Shown here piece after piece: positions 14,201 through 27,000 of a stretch of DNA of 64,000 nt. The notes under the pieces were generated by a model. That model did not search any database and was not told the DNA's origin. It was given only the letters and a program-made list of their open reading frames with translations. The DNA comes from Formicarius rufipectus (lineage: Eukaryota > Chordata > Aves > Passeriformes > Formicariidae), in contig VXAU01003159.1 of the NCBI GenBank assembly GCA_013399695.1, positions 452,415-516,414 on the forward strand. The letters are read 5' to 3'. Within the stretch, counting starts at the first letter, position 1, and the number at the start of each line of letters is the position of its first letter. The position numbers and the translations under genes are program-made.

Positions 14201-16440
14201 CTTTTTGAAACTTCTTGAAGGATGTATTTCAAGAATCACAAGGTTCAAGTATGAAGAACCAGCATCTTTTCCTTCTATCCACAAAAGATATTTGCCTCTT
14301 TGTTCTTTCAGCAAGATCTGAAATTCTGCCTCCAACTTTGAATCTACTGTTTGGCTTTGGGCAAGATATTGCTGTTCCTTCTCCTACTCTTCTTGTCTCT
14401 GTTTATTTTGTTTATTTATAAACAAAGCAGGAATCATTTATCATTATGTGCTTATAGTGCCTAGATCAAGTGAGGCTTTGATCTCAAAGGCTGGGGCCTT
14501 TAGGTACTTTCCCAACATAAAATACTTGCTTCTTTCAGCAAGTGTGAGCCTGACACAGAAGTTTTATTCCCTTCTGAAGCCTTCTAGATGAGAGAAAGTG
14601 GTGAGTACTAAGTCCTGTACCATCAGTGTAATACCACTTTCTACACTACCCTTCCTTCTTTCTAGTGATCCTCTTTTGATGAGCTCAGCCCCACATGATT
14701 TTAATGAGTTGTTTTGAAAATGTTAAGACCCATTGCCCCTTTAAGAAGCTTGAGTAATGTTATCTGAGGGTGTTATGCCATATCTGGCAGAGTCAAGTGA
14801 GAAGTGATTTGCAAAGGTAATATGGGAAGCCTGTAAAACTAGTGTTTCCAAGCTCCTAACCTAACACCTTAATCATAGGTACCATCTATTTCTATCAGAG
14901 CTAGAGAGTGTTGCCAAAGCCTTATTAGGGAGATAGATAAATACCCAGTCATCCTCATATTAACATTATGAATTTTTTCAGTTTTGCAGAATACAGGCTG
15001 TGCTTATTTAAGACTTGATCTTAAAGTAAATAAAATAGTTGGCTCTGTATGAGTAGGAATATTAGAATAACACTGATACAGAAGTAGACACCCTTAATCT
15101 ACTGTACACAGTGATCCTAGTATATTGACTGTGAGGACATAATAAAGGATGTTATCCAAATCATTCCAGCTGATATGGACTAGCAATATTTTGGAATTGG
15201 ATGTTCTAATTTACTCATGCAAGAGTAGTTGTCAGCAGCAATCTAATCACAAAAATATTGCATTCCTGCTGGAAGAAACTGCTGATATTTTAATAAGGAG
15301 TAGAATAAACCTAGGAGAACAGAGCTCAGTTTAGAGGGCAGCACATAATCAAGCACACCGTTACAAGTGACTCGGAAATTGATACATGAAATAGAGCAGG
15401 ATATAAGAAAGCGTATTAGAGGACTGACTTGTGGGTCTCATTTTGTCTGGGGTAAGTTCTTAGCCCTTTTTGTTAAAAGGAGTGTAAGTGTAGCACCCGT
15501 TGTTTGATATTTTGTATCTCTCTTGAGAGGGTTATTTTATTTTTTCTGTAATAGCCTCTTGCTACTCTGCAGTACCTTTGGAATGGCTGTTGTCTAACAA
15601 ACGTGTAAATGTCCTTAATCGGTCTGCTGAAACAGCAGGTGATAATCTGAAAGAATTATCTGCATTCAGTCTTTATTGTCTACTCTCACTTTGCTACCTT
15701 CTGTTTGGAGGGAGTTGTGGTACAATGTGTGTTTGTTGAAGAAGTACAGCCATTTGAAAAACATGCTCAGAGCTGCATGGCCATGTATTGAGCACAAGAA
15801 TGAAAAATCATCTTTCATTACAAATATATGAGAAAGTTGCAAAATAAAATTTCCAAATAATTTTTGCATGAAAACCTTTAAAAGCTATAATTAATTAGAA
15901 ACACAAGCGTTCATTATGTATTCAATCCAGTTGCTGTGAAGCTGAGGCACTTCCATTTTTTTAAAATCAGATATCTCTGTTACTCTAGGTATGTAGTTAT
16001 TATGGTGGCTTACAGCCAAAGCAAATACTGCTGGCATTTGTGGAGGAATAGAAAATACATGATGCCTTCCTGGAACAATACCTTATTAGTGTGCATATCT
16101 GACATGCTGAGGACACAAGCAGTATGATATATGGTGTACCTGCTGGACTCTGAGAGGTGTGCTTAACAGCTCTGAGGTATGTCCTGGGACTGCAGAGACA
16201 GACTCGTGTATGTGACAAGCAGACCTGGAAATCCAGGTTCATTTTCTCTTCAGTGCAGAGGAAACAGATCCGAACACGTAAGGGCTGCCCAGGTAAGTGC
16301 TGTCTCCCTCCAACACAATGGGCATGATGGCACAGCGGGGAGCCTCCCTTCAGGAAGGGGAAGGGCTCCCAGAGGGGAAGCCGTGGTTTCTTTTCTTCAT
16401 TTTAAGTGAAGGGACAGTGTTAAGTTTAAGAAAGGAGGAT
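11271..16440. other. Non-coding stretch, nothing recognised
   Basis: AT-rich sequence with only short frames that lack homology I recognise. A T-rich/TTATT low-complexity patch lies at about 12205-12262. The frames at 13741-14421 are the longest here but resemble no family and have no splice context I can support. Confidence 0.45.
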
Positions 16441-16560
16441 GGGACTGTGGTTAAGCCACTAGGCAGGGACTCTGGGTTTAACAGTTGGTTTTATCAGAGA
16501 TTTCCTGTAGGTCATTCTCAACACTCTCATCTGTAACCCAGACTGATGATACCTCTCACT
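16441..16560 (+). mobile_element. MIR-like ancient SINE fragment
   Basis: The order of blocks matches MIR in sense orientation: 'gtggttaagcca', 'gggactctgggttta', a 'gtaggtcattctcaac' block corresponding to the conserved core, then 'catctgtaaccc' and 'gatgatacctctcact'. It is diverged and boundaries are approximate. A masker run against MIR/AmnSINE consensus would settle it. Confidence 0.55.
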
Positions 16561-18850
16561 TGAACCTAGTTTTGGAAAAGGTTATGATTACTGGGGGGTC
16601 ATGACTGGTTATGTAAATACTTTGGCAATGCTGACACATATAATATAAGATGATATTTTAAATCTCAAGTGGCACTGTTTATTTAAATGTCTATTTTTAC
16701 CTACTTGTAAGAACACTAGATTATTTTTTATTCTCCAAAAATGGGACTACTTGAAGTTTTTCACAGATATCACCAGTCATTTTCTTTAATGTACTGTGTT
16801 TGTGGTCATGTGATAAACTTGCAGTGGCTACAGCAGCTCCTTAAATTCAAAAGGAATATTTAAAAACTACTTTTACTTTTAACTGTATTAACAGAAGGGA
16901 ATAAGAGCAGGAACAGGCACTAACTATGTAGTTATCAGGTGCCCTCCCCTTTCCCAGTGCATGTCCTGAGGACCTCTGAGTTTCTTTGTCATCTTTGGGA
17001 ATAGAAGACTTAGTGCTTGGGATCAGCATGAAAATAAATCAGTTTTCTTGATAAGCCATTTTTGGTTGCAGACTTCAGTTATCTGATTATGGAAATGGTA
17101 CACTGCACAATTGCAGCAACTGATTTGTTATATTCACATCAGACCTACTGCAGATACTTTTCCTGCTCCAGCAGCCTTATTTAGGTATAAAGTTGGATTT
17201 GCCATTTGTTGGTGAACATTTCTGTGTCGGGAAAACTACTGGCCTGAAATCACAGCTTTACCAATATTAACTGAGCCTGTGCTGTGGGAGTTTGTTAATC
17301 TTGCTGTTACACTCGCTTTGTGTAAAATGTTATCAGGCTATTACTATCTGGTCAGATGACTAGAATACCACAGAAGAAGTGGTGTGTTATGACTAACAGG
17401 GTCATGTTTGGCCTTGCTCAAAGAAAGTTGGTCTTGGCCTAAGTTTTAGGAGGTGTCTAGCCAGTACATTTCTTATACGTTACTAACACTGCTTCACTGA
17501 GAGACATAATGGGGAGTGATAGTTATTTGCGTTACTTTCTTCTCTGCTAGAACAAATACATCTATATTGCAGCATGAAATGGTTTCCAGTCACTTGCCAT
17601 ACCTACTGTGACCCATTCTAGTTGTTGAATTCAGGATGGCTTATGGAGTAATTAGGCTACCATATGCCTAATGACTATTAAAACTGTAGTCAAAAAACAG
17701 TTGTTTGTGTATGTGGCTGTGAAAGAGGAAAACTACATACAGGCCTTGATTCTGCCTTCGTGTATAGTACTTTGAAATGTAGGCTCGTGGCCTGGTGGCT
17801 TTGTCTGCAGGGCCAACTTTAGGCTTGAACTGTAACATAGCTATGATTTAATTTTGTAGTATAGGTGTAGCAGGCACTTACTGCTGTAAGAACATTCCTT
17901 TGTAAGACAAATGGTTGTCCTGGCTTTGTCCTTTTGAGGGAGAAATATGAGTGTATGACAGTTTGTAATCTCATCAGTATTCCTTGTGTGTTTTGGAATC
18001 TTTCTTATGTCTTTGTAATATGCTTGCCAAAAATACATGTGTACCTCTAATGAATTCGCTTAGCCTTCTAAGTTTTGAAATTTATAGATTAACTACCACA
18101 TGAATTATATGTTTAAGTTTTTTAAGTGAGACAGATTCAAAATTTGTCACCTCAGAAGTTCACAGAAAAATTTTTGAGGTCTCTCAAATGGATTCAATAC
18201 CCAGACAAACTTGTTGACACACAGTATGACAAGCAGACTTTTTTTGTGAAACTAGTTGTTCTCTAGCATTTGATGCTTGCAAATGACAGAAATTGAAGTG
18301 ACTCAATCAAATAAGCATTCCTTTAGCCATAAATAATACACATGGAATGTGATGTGCACACAATTACTCATTAAGACATTAAAAGAAGGGTTTGTGTAAT
18401 ATATTCCCTCCATGAACTGAACTGTTGAGACAGCCAACTCTGCAAACCAAAATTTTCCAAGTAAGTCAGGACCCACTATTGTGACCTCTGAAACCAATTT
18501 AGCCTGCTAGAAACTCTGAACACTGTTTATCAAACCGAACAAATAGATTTGGGGACTACCACTCAAATATTTGTGTTAACTTTTAACTGACATAGGCAAT
18601 GAATAAACCCTTTCCTTGGACCTTTCTGTAAATTCCATAAGTAATGAGGACTGAATGTGAGAGAAGTTGTGTGGGCTGAGCCCAAATATGTGGTATAAAC
18701 TACCAGTGTGAATCAGTTGGGTCCTAGCTTGTGTGGTGCCCAGAGAACTTTGATCCCCCAGGAAGACATTGCATCAAGAGAAGTGGGTGAAAATTGCAAC
18801 TTTTTTTGTTTGTTTTCTTCTATTTTAGACTGAAAACTGAATGTAATTTA
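16561..18850. other. Non-coding stretch, nothing recognised
   Basis: AT-rich sequence without convincing exons, RNA genes or full-length repeats on either strand. Confidence 0.4.
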
Positions 18851-18856
18851 ATTCCA

Positions 18857-18965
18857 AGGCTGTTTCACTGACCTCAGGACTGAGGTGTGGAGGGGTCAAA
18901 CAACTTCCCCTGGTCAAACAGGATGCATGTGGCATAGCCATGAATAGATTCCAAAGTACTGGTCC
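18857..18965 (-). mobile_element. MIR-like ancient SINE fragment
   Basis: The + strand reads as reverse-complement MIR: 'ctgaggtgtggaggggtcaaacaacttcccc' followed by 'ggtcaaacaggatgcatgtggcatagcc' and 'gattccaaagtactggtccc', the usual order of core and 5' parts. Diverged; boundaries approximate. Confidence 0.5.
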
Positions 18966-19807
18966 CATGTCATAACTGTAAGGCCATTCTTAGTGTGACA
19001 AAAGCTGTTCTATTTTCGGTGGATGCAATCATTTGTCCAAGTTGTCATTACGGCTTAACTATATAGTGGCAGAGAAAACAAACTCTATGTACTTTAACTA
19101 AAAAATTATGAATATGTCAACTGAGATGCAAGTCTGTAATTGTCTGCTGAAATTCAGTGAAAGACAGTTCATGCAATGCATAGTGAAGCCTCTCCCCAGC
19201 AGTTTTGTGGCTTTGTTGTTTAGAAAATTTTCCTAATTATCTGTATTTCTTGGTAATTCTTCTTTCTGTCCCAGAATCTAGAAGCACCAAGTGCTAGCCT
19301 GTGATATTCCCATGAAGTTGTTTAGTAATTAACTTCTGTTTTACAGAAGGGGACAGGAAATGAAATCTCCTGGTCAACTGTTTTCATAATTAAGCAACTG
19401 AATCAAGGAGGCTCAGTTTTCAAAGCTGCTTATGACCTCAGCAAACAGGAACAGACTCATCAAGCAACTGCTGAGCATACACTTTACACAGAGCATTTAC
19501 TATTTAAAATAAAATTTAAAAAAAAGACAGGATGAAGCCTATACATGGTTATATTAATCCATATGCAATAGAACAGGGTTCTGTAACCTGTGGCTGCTCC
19601 CAAGTCTTATTGGCAGGCCTCTAACCACACTTTCCTGTTTATTGAAAAGTATTTTCCATGCACTGGTTCCCCAGAGTAGCAGGGACTGAGCCACTGAACT
19701 GCACCAAACCTCCTTTACCCTTTCTAACAGTTGCCTGAAAGCCAAGCGGAAACTTCTGTGTAAAGTATTGTTTTCTCTACTGAGCCAGTTTGCAGACAGG
19801 TTCACAA

Positions 19808-19915
19808 GAATTTTTTCCAACTTGAAAATTAGGTCATTTGTCAAAGATCATACAGGAAATCAGTGACAGAATGAGGAATACAATTAGATTTCTTCACTTT
19901 CAAGACTTAGACTTG
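19808..19915 (-). mobile_element. MIR-like ancient SINE fragment
   Basis: The block 'ggtcatttgtcaaagatcatacagg' followed by 'cagtgacagaatgagga' matches the core of a reverse-oriented MIR-type SINE. This makes three similar antisense copies and one sense copy within about 9 kb. Boundaries are approximate. Confidence 0.5.
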
Positions 19916-22691
19916 AATTGCAAGACAGTTCTGACTCTGAAAACTTACTAATTTCAGAGTCATGTATTTGAGATAGCGTATTTCAAGATCACAAAGAAAC
20001 ATCCCTGCTGAATGATGGTTAACAGAAAAAAAACTGAGTCCTTATTGATGTAAACCAGCATAGCTCCCCTGACAATCACCTAGTGCTTATCTTTTTCAGA
20101 AAAGGCCTTAACACTGTGAGTCCTGTTACAGAAGTGCTTCATACATGTCAGTGGCAGAAGTAAAAGTTCCTGGACTTTGCAAATATAATTGGCAGTCTTT
20201 GCTGAGCCCCAGCCATAGAGTCTGGTTTCAGCCTCTGTGCACTGGGACCAGTGGTAAACAATGTTCCTCCTCCTTTCTTACTCCCACTGCTAAAGAGTCA
20301 CTGCATTGGAAAACTAGAGTTAGAAATAAGGAAAAATAAGTGCATTCTAAAGGTTTGCTCTTTCAGAGGAGTTTTGAACTACAGGAGGCTTGGTAAATAT
20401 TTGGCATTTCTTTATGTATATTTTCTTTCTCCTGCTATACATCATCTTTGAAATGCTAAATAAAAACTTAACATGGTTGGGTGATAAGCAAATGTTTGTT
20501 GTTGTCATTATAGTTTTTTTAGCACCATTAGGGAAAAAAGAGTTCGTGAGGAAATGTCTGAACCCACTTATTGTTATGTTGTGCTAGCTCTTAAGAAACT
20601 TTTAAGCAAAATTTATTAGTGACTGGAATACAGAATGTTATTCAGCAAGACTTTGAAGACTTGGAAACTCGTTGTTGTTTAATTGCATAAATGCAACTTG
20701 CTGATTTTGTAGATTTGAAGGTATAATTCTTTATATAGGCAAAAGCATTTAAAAAGTAATTAACCTGACTGTTCTCTGAAACTGTCCAAATGCAATGTTG
20801 TTCCAGATGTTAGTGGTACTGCTCCCTGTTTATACTATTCTCTCAGCAGCTGTTAAGCTGTTTGAAAAAATTACTCAGATGGGTGGTAGTAGTATTTAAT
20901 GCAGAATCCACCCTCAAAAGGGTGGATTACATAATGTGGGGGTAATTACATAAATGTAGCCCAATAAGTATCATTTTATCAGGACAGGAGACCAAATAAC
21001 ATTCCTTCAGCCTGATGTAAACTATAAAGGGCAAATGCTATCATAGCCTCTTGATAGAACAGGCTGTATACTACATATTTTTTTAATCAAGAGATATAAA
21101 ATTACACAACCTTTTTTTTTTTCTTCCTTGTCTGTCCACGTACAAATGAGAACTCTAATCCTGCTAATGCGTGTGCACATGCGTAGCTCACTTGTGTAAT
21201 TCTTTCAAACTGAACGAACTCCTTTTTTTGGAGGAAAGGTACGTACATGAATACAAGCTTGCAGACGTGGTTCTGCAGGCAGCATGCTCAGCAGACCCAT
21301 CTCCTGTCGTCCTTACCATGCCATAATTAATAGAATTACAGGAATGCTGGGCTGAGTTCCGAAAGTGTGGGCTGAATTTTGGGTTTGGAATGGGGATGGC
21401 ACTCAGAATCGTAGCAGTAAGACCATTCATAGTACAGCTAATGGACCGATTGCATCCTGCTCCCAGGAGCAGGTTTTCACTGCAGCTGAGTCCAGCCAGA
21501 CAAAATAGCTTTAAATTATAATAGAATTTGGCAGAATAAATGTTTTGACCATTGCAGATACTTCTGTCAGACTGTGGCTGCCTGTGGTGTGATGCAGGTT
21601 TGTCACTTAATTTCTGATTGCATTTTTTTTGCTTTTATTTTGTCCTGTTCAACCTCTGTTTGCTGTCTGTTTTCTCCATAATACCTTTATTCCCTAGAGT
21701 TTTTATTTTAGTTTATATTTCACTTCCCCCCCACCCCCTGCCTTCCCTCCCTCCCACAGAAGAAAATTCCTGTGTGAAAAATCATGTTTTATTTGTAAGT
21801 TCCAGAAGCTTTTGCAAGAGAAGAAAACTGAAAATATTCTGAAATTCCTGTTTTAAAATAAAAAGAAAAAAGGACATACATGTTTTCATCCATAGCCTTT
21901 AGTGTCTGTTATATTCATGAGAACCTTTATTTTCTTTCATCTATTACCTGTTTCTCAAATCACTGGTGGAAGAATACCACAGCTGTATGTATCATCCCTG
22001 AAGTCTGTTCTGTATGTTTCCTGCTCTACATCTTTTGCTGTGTTAAGAAAACCTAATACATTGAAAGTGCCTGATAATCAGCATTCTTTGATACAAAAAC
22101 GGATAATGATAGAGATGAATAAGCCCATGAACTTCTAGTTGCTGGAGAAATCACTGTAATTTTGTTAACTATAATTTGAGGCAGGGGTGGTAGCTGTAAT
22201 TTTATAAAAAATGGCTTCCTGGTGTTTTAAGTGAACTCTTGCCTACATAGATGTCTGATGCTTCTCTGATTTTAGACAACTATAATCCATAAAACTTGCT
22301 TTACACAGGAACAGGGCAGTAATATATGAAACCTGACCAGAAAAGAATAGCAAAATCATTCTTTTGCTATCATTCAGTAAAATTCTGCATCTGGTCTCCT
22401 CAAAATTTACCAGTGACACTGTGCTCAGTGCTGTCTGCTAAGAAATTAATATAAAGAAAACAATTCCTGAATATTCCAAATGTTGTTTTGGTTTGAACAT
22501 TCCTTGAAATAAATGCCTATGACCAAAATTCTTCACGAGCTTTGTGCTAGCAACCAAGAGGTAAAAGTTGATAGATATGTGACACTTTTTTTTTTTTTTT
22601 AATGAGCAAGAACTTAAAAGAAATGCAATTTACTATTTACAGCATAGGAAAACATTTCTCCTTTGACCATTTAATTTCTTTTCCTCCCCAG
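19916..22691. other. Non-coding stretch upstream of CMKLR2 coding exon
   Basis: AT-rich sequence ending in a pyrimidine tract (ttctttttcctcccc-like) and AG at 22690-22691, which is a good splice acceptor for the CMKLR2 coding exon. It contains a 10-bp perfect inverted repeat with a 4-nt loop at 20905-20928 and a T run near 22586-22601. No gene was recognised. Confidence 0.45.
22682..22691 (+). other. Splice acceptor of CMKLR2 coding exon
   Basis: A pyrimidine-rich tract ending in CAG precedes the 16-nt 5' UTR stub of the coding exon. It implies at least one upstream non-coding exon, whose position could not be fixed. Confidence 0.7.
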
Positions 22692-22707
22692 AAAGCAACT
22701 CTGCAGC

Positions 22708-23760
22708 ATGACACTTGAAGATTTTGAGAACTACTCCTATTTCTACGACCTGTCTGAGGAAGATGACTCACCCCAGTCCTCTCTCAGCATTGCCCATATT
22801 ATTTCCCTTTTCTTTTACAGTGTGGCATTTCTGCTGGGAGTGCCAGGTAATGCCATTGTCATCTGGTTTATGGGCTTTAAATGGGATAAATCTGTTTCTA
22901 CACTTTGGTTCCTCAATCTGGCCATCGCAGACCTCATTTTTGTTCTCTTCCTGCCCCTCTACATTACATATGTGGCATTGGGCTTCCACTGGCCTTTTGG
23001 GAAGTGGCTCTGCAAAATGAACTCATTCATTGCACTACTTAATATGTTTGCCAGTGTTTTCTTCCTGACGTTCATCAGCCTTGACCGCTATATCCGCCTA
23101 GTCCACCCTGTCTTTTCCTACAAGTACCGGACTGTAAGGAACACTCTTGTTCTCAGTGGGGTCATTTGGGTGTCAGCTGCAGTTATTGGTGGCCCTGCCT
23201 TGTACTTTAGAGACACAGCTACAGTTCTCAACAATGTCACCATTTGCTACAACAACTTCCATGTGCATGACAGAGAACTTATTTTGCTGACACATCACAT
23301 TCTCATTTGGGTGAGGCTTGCGTTTGGTTACCTCTTCCCTTTAGTGACCATGGTCATTTGCTACTCATTGCTGATTGTCAAAGTGAAGAGGAGAACTGTA
23401 TTGACTTCTAGCAGGCTTTTCTGGACCATCATTGCTGTAGTTGTAGCTTTTTTTGTTTGCTGGACACCGTATCACATATTCAGCATTGTGGAGCTGTCTG
23501 CTCACCATGATGAAAACTTGCATGACTTACTACAGGATGGCATTCCCCTCTCCACTGGCCTTGGTTTCATCAACAGTTGCCTCAATCCAATCCTCTATGT
23601 TCTGATTAGCAAAAAGTTCCAGGCCCAGGTCAAGACAACAGTTTCTGAGGTGCTGAAGCTGGCACTGTGGGAGGTGAGCCGCTCCGGAACCGTCAGTGAG
23701 CAGCTGTGGAGCTCAGACACCAGCCACGCGCCTGTGCACTACTGTGAAACTGCCCAGTGA
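22708..23760 (+). CDS. CMKLR2: Chemerin-like receptor 2 (G-protein-coupled receptor 1)
   Basis: An uninterrupted 350-residue frame encoding a class A seven-transmembrane receptor of the plasma membrane. The C-terminus matches CMKLR2/GPR1 closely (LWEVSRSGTVSEQL and a final ETAQ), as do the TM regions. In mammals this receptor binds chemerin and couples weakly to G proteins. Landmarks: N-terminal sequon N8-Y-S10 and an acidic, tyrosine-rich N-terminus; N48 in TM1 (GN motif); D75 in TM2; C102 in TM3, expected to disulphide-bond with C180 in the second extracellular loop; DRY at 126-128; sequon N176-V-T178; CWTP at 251-254 in TM6; NPILY at 293-297 in TM7; then a serine-containing tail. The start was chosen because the exon begins after an acceptor AG at 22690-22691 and this is the first ATG, 16 bases in. 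The coding region is a single exon, as usual for this gene; 5' non-coding exons must lie upstream. Length is close to the ~355 residues of the human protein. Confidence 0.95.
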   Translation: MTLEDFENYSYFYDLSEEDDSPQSSLSIAHIISLFFYSVAFLLGVPGNAIVIWFMGFKWDKSVSTLWFLNLAIADLIFVLFLPLYITYVALGFHWPFGKWLCKMNSFIALLNMFASVFFLTFISLDRYIRLVHPVFSYKYRTVRNTLVLSGVIWVSAAVIGGPALYFRDTATVLNNVTICYNNFHVHDRELILLTHHILIWVRLAFGYLFPLVTMVICYSLLIVKVKRRTVLTSSRLFWTIIAVVVAFFVCWTPYHIFSIVELSAHHDENLHDLLQDGIPLSTGLGFINSCLNPILYVLISKKFQAQVKTTVSEVLKLALWEVSRSGTVSEQLWSSDTSHAPVHYCETAQ

Positions 23761-24075
23761 CTGCTCTCATCACCAGCCCTCTCCAGAGGAGTTGGCAGGA
23801 GATTGGAGGTGTTCTTGACTTCACATCTGACAGTCAGATGTGCATCTTTGCATATGCAGTTTTCTGTAAACAGCTGGCTTAATTGCACTTGCTGCTTTAA
23901 TTGAGAGGTTTTTAAGGGACATAATTTGGGTGTGATGTCCTTGCAATGCACATACAGCCTGAGCTGAAAGTTGCCAGCATGAGTGGAATTACTCTAAGTG
24001 TGTTTTCAAGGAGGAATGTTGTAACCCTGTTGTTTTGCTATAGTTCCATACCTCATTGATACCAAAAGAGCACAT

Positions 24076-24081
24076 AATAAA
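24076..24081 (+). terminator. Poly(A) signal of CMKLR2 (proximal)
   Basis: AATAAA lies 316 bases after the stop codon. Further AATAAA hexamers at 25014-25019 and 25457-25462 could serve longer 3' UTR forms; sequence alone cannot choose between them. Confidence 0.5.
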
Positions 24082-24099
24082 AATATTCCTTCTTGCCAT

Positions 24100-27000
24100 C
24101 GCTGATACCTCTCTAGTTTGAGGCATTATCTTCCAGGAGCCTGTGGCCATACCTCAGTGGGTCATGAGTCTCCTGGTTGCTACTGCTGCCTCAAGTAGGA
24201 ATCAGCTGGCTACATTCCAGCTAAGTGAAGCTGTCAGTAGCTCCATGCTGCAGCTGCTGAAGAATCCCAAGAGAACACTGAAACACTGCCGTCTTTAGTC
24301 AAAAAAGGAAATAATGGAAACAAAATCTGTCTTGTCCCAATGCTCTTTATCTTATACTCCAGATTAAGACAGGAGACTTTCTGTTTTCCAGTCACTTTTT
24401 CTTGTGCTGTTAGGACTAGCTGGGTTCAAAATAATGACCAGTTGTTTCATATAGGTATTAGGCTCACTTGAAATGTGCAAAGATTTAGTGGAAGTATTTC
24501 TTACAGAAGCTGAGGTTAAAAGCCCTATGCCATACATCATCTTCTATGTTTAAGTTTTTAGGCTTGCAGGGGTTTACAGCTTTTGGTTGCTCATTATTGC
24601 TCTGTCAAACAAAGGTAAAGAAGTAATGTAACATTTTGTTTGCCTTAATACCGAGCTTCAAAAAATGGGTGGAGTGAATTCAACAATATTCTCTTACAAG
24701 ACTGTAGCCAAATTTGGATTTCTTTGCCAAATGAGATGCAAGACAGTTTATCCAGGAAATGGAGTCCACTCCCATAAGAAAGATGAAGTAGTCCCAGTTA
24801 TGCTGTATTCTGTTCCAACTTGTTGCTTGCTGCAGAATCACATGTGCACCAATGCAAATATATATACATATATGCTATGTAGAGTGAACCAATTTCTGAT
24901 GCAATACCACTTAATGAAAAAGCTGGATAGGGAATGAAACTCCACTAAAAGTAAAAACAGAGCTTTGGGTAAATTTGAACTGTTTTTAACTTGATATTGG
25001 CCTAGGTATATAGAATAAAACTGCCTTTCAGATAATCTAACTGGTTTCTATGGCATGCCAACACACATTAGTAGTATTTATACTGTAATTGAGGCCTTAT
25101 ATGTAAATAGATTTGCATTTGTATAATATATATGTATGTATGCACAAGCACACGCAGCTGTACAAGTAGAAACAATCTGACGGTGGTCTGTAACTATGTC
25201 TGGGCTCTGGTTTCAGAGTCTGGGAGAGTCAGGCAGGATTAGTGGAATTTCAGTGTATTTCACTGTGGACTGGAAAGCTGTTACCAGCACCCTTCCTTTG
25301 AGTCATTTGCTGCCTGGTACATAATTACTCCATCATATTATTTTGGCGCTGTGCTGCTGCATATGCCTAAATAAAACATGTTGGAGTTTTTCTTCACATG
25401 TTCCCTGACATCTTTCTAAGAATGATGTACTCTCCTGACTGTAGTCCAAGTGAAGTAATAAAATTTTGTTGTTTCCAAAAAGTGTGTTCATTTGCTTTTG
25501 TTAGCAGCAATATGCAGTGACTGTCTTGTAATAGCTCCTTTCCAAGGACTTTGGAAGATGAAAGCAAGCCCTGACCCCTTCTGCTATGGGATTAAGGTTT
25601 ATGTCAGCTTTCTTGCACATCAGCTATGTGTGCACACTTATTTCTATATACAGTGCAGAGACTTTCAAAAGGGAGAACATACTTATGCTGTCTTGCATAA
25701 ACGGTCAGAAAGCATGCCCTGAAGCAGACGAGAGAGAACAGAATAAGGCCTTGATCTATGGGATTATTAATTAAAAATTTTACAATGTGACTACTATGAT
25801 TCACATCAAGATTGGTTACAGAATTATCTCCAAATGATTTCTTCAAGAGTAAAGGAAGATCCCTAGACAGAACAGATAATACTCTAAGTTTCTATTTCCA
25901 AAGTGTCACCAGGAAAAAGACCAATGATTCTGTGCTTCTGGGACTGAGGGATGCCCATTCAACCCAACACAATGGAAAAGCCAGAAAAGAGGATCTATCT
26001 CTTCATGCTCAGAGACGCTACAGAAAAAGCTATTGACACATTTCATAACAGACAGGTTCTGGTTACCCTTATCTGTCTCCTGGACAGTTTGTGCTTCTGA
26101 AGGTTTTTATGTGGGTCAGTTTTTGTTAAAACTCTTTTCCCAGTATCATATATCTAAGTTATGGAAGTTTCTAGTGATCTTTTCTGTTAGAGGGTGCACT
26201 TGGGATGCTTGCCTCACTCTGGGATGCTGATTTTTCACAGGCACAATGACAGTAATATTCCAGCACATATCCAAACACTACACAAAAAGCCCCAATGTAG
26301 ATATATGCGCATTGTGTGAAATTCTTTTGTTCTCATGCCAGTCTGTTTTCTCACTGGGGACACTGTGCGCTCTAGGGTTGTTTTTTGTTTCTTTTGGTCC
26401 TGTCCAGCAACTTTCGTTCTAACATCAGGGTGAAAAAAAACAAGACACAATAAAGAGTTTGCGCATTTATGCTTAGCAAAAATGTAACACACACAAATCC
26501 AGGGTGGCAGGTCACATGGATGGCTCATAGTGCTGTATTTGAGCAAAGTTACTGTCTATAAATGAAACCTTTTTATCCACTTAGAGCTTTATTTCAAGGC
26601 CAAGGAAAATGTTTAAAGGTAAGCAGCACATTGAATGGGAAGTCAGAAACAGTGATGGCTAATTACATTTTTGTGGCAGAATTGTCATTTATTTGTTCTT
26701 CTGATGTGGCATTTGCTAATTTCTTTCTTTTACCAGCACCATGACAAAATTGCTAAAACTAAGCTACATGATTTAGCAGAAGCAACAGCTAGAGAATTGC
26801 CACAGAATTAAGTTAGCCCTTCAGGAGTTAAGTTTATGGAAGGTGGCAAGTGAGTCTATAATTATACTTATTTTCAAATCTTGAAGCATTCTTTAAATAT
26901 GTAGCAGGCAAGGGTTGTGTGTTGTTTTTCATTTGGTTGTTTTTTTTTTCCTGAGACAAATTACGTCTGCTTTGCCAGATAACCATACAGATGCTCTCTG

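Noticed and set aside
13741..14421. Cluster of overlapping short frames
   Set aside because: No homology, splice sites or codon bias that would support coding.
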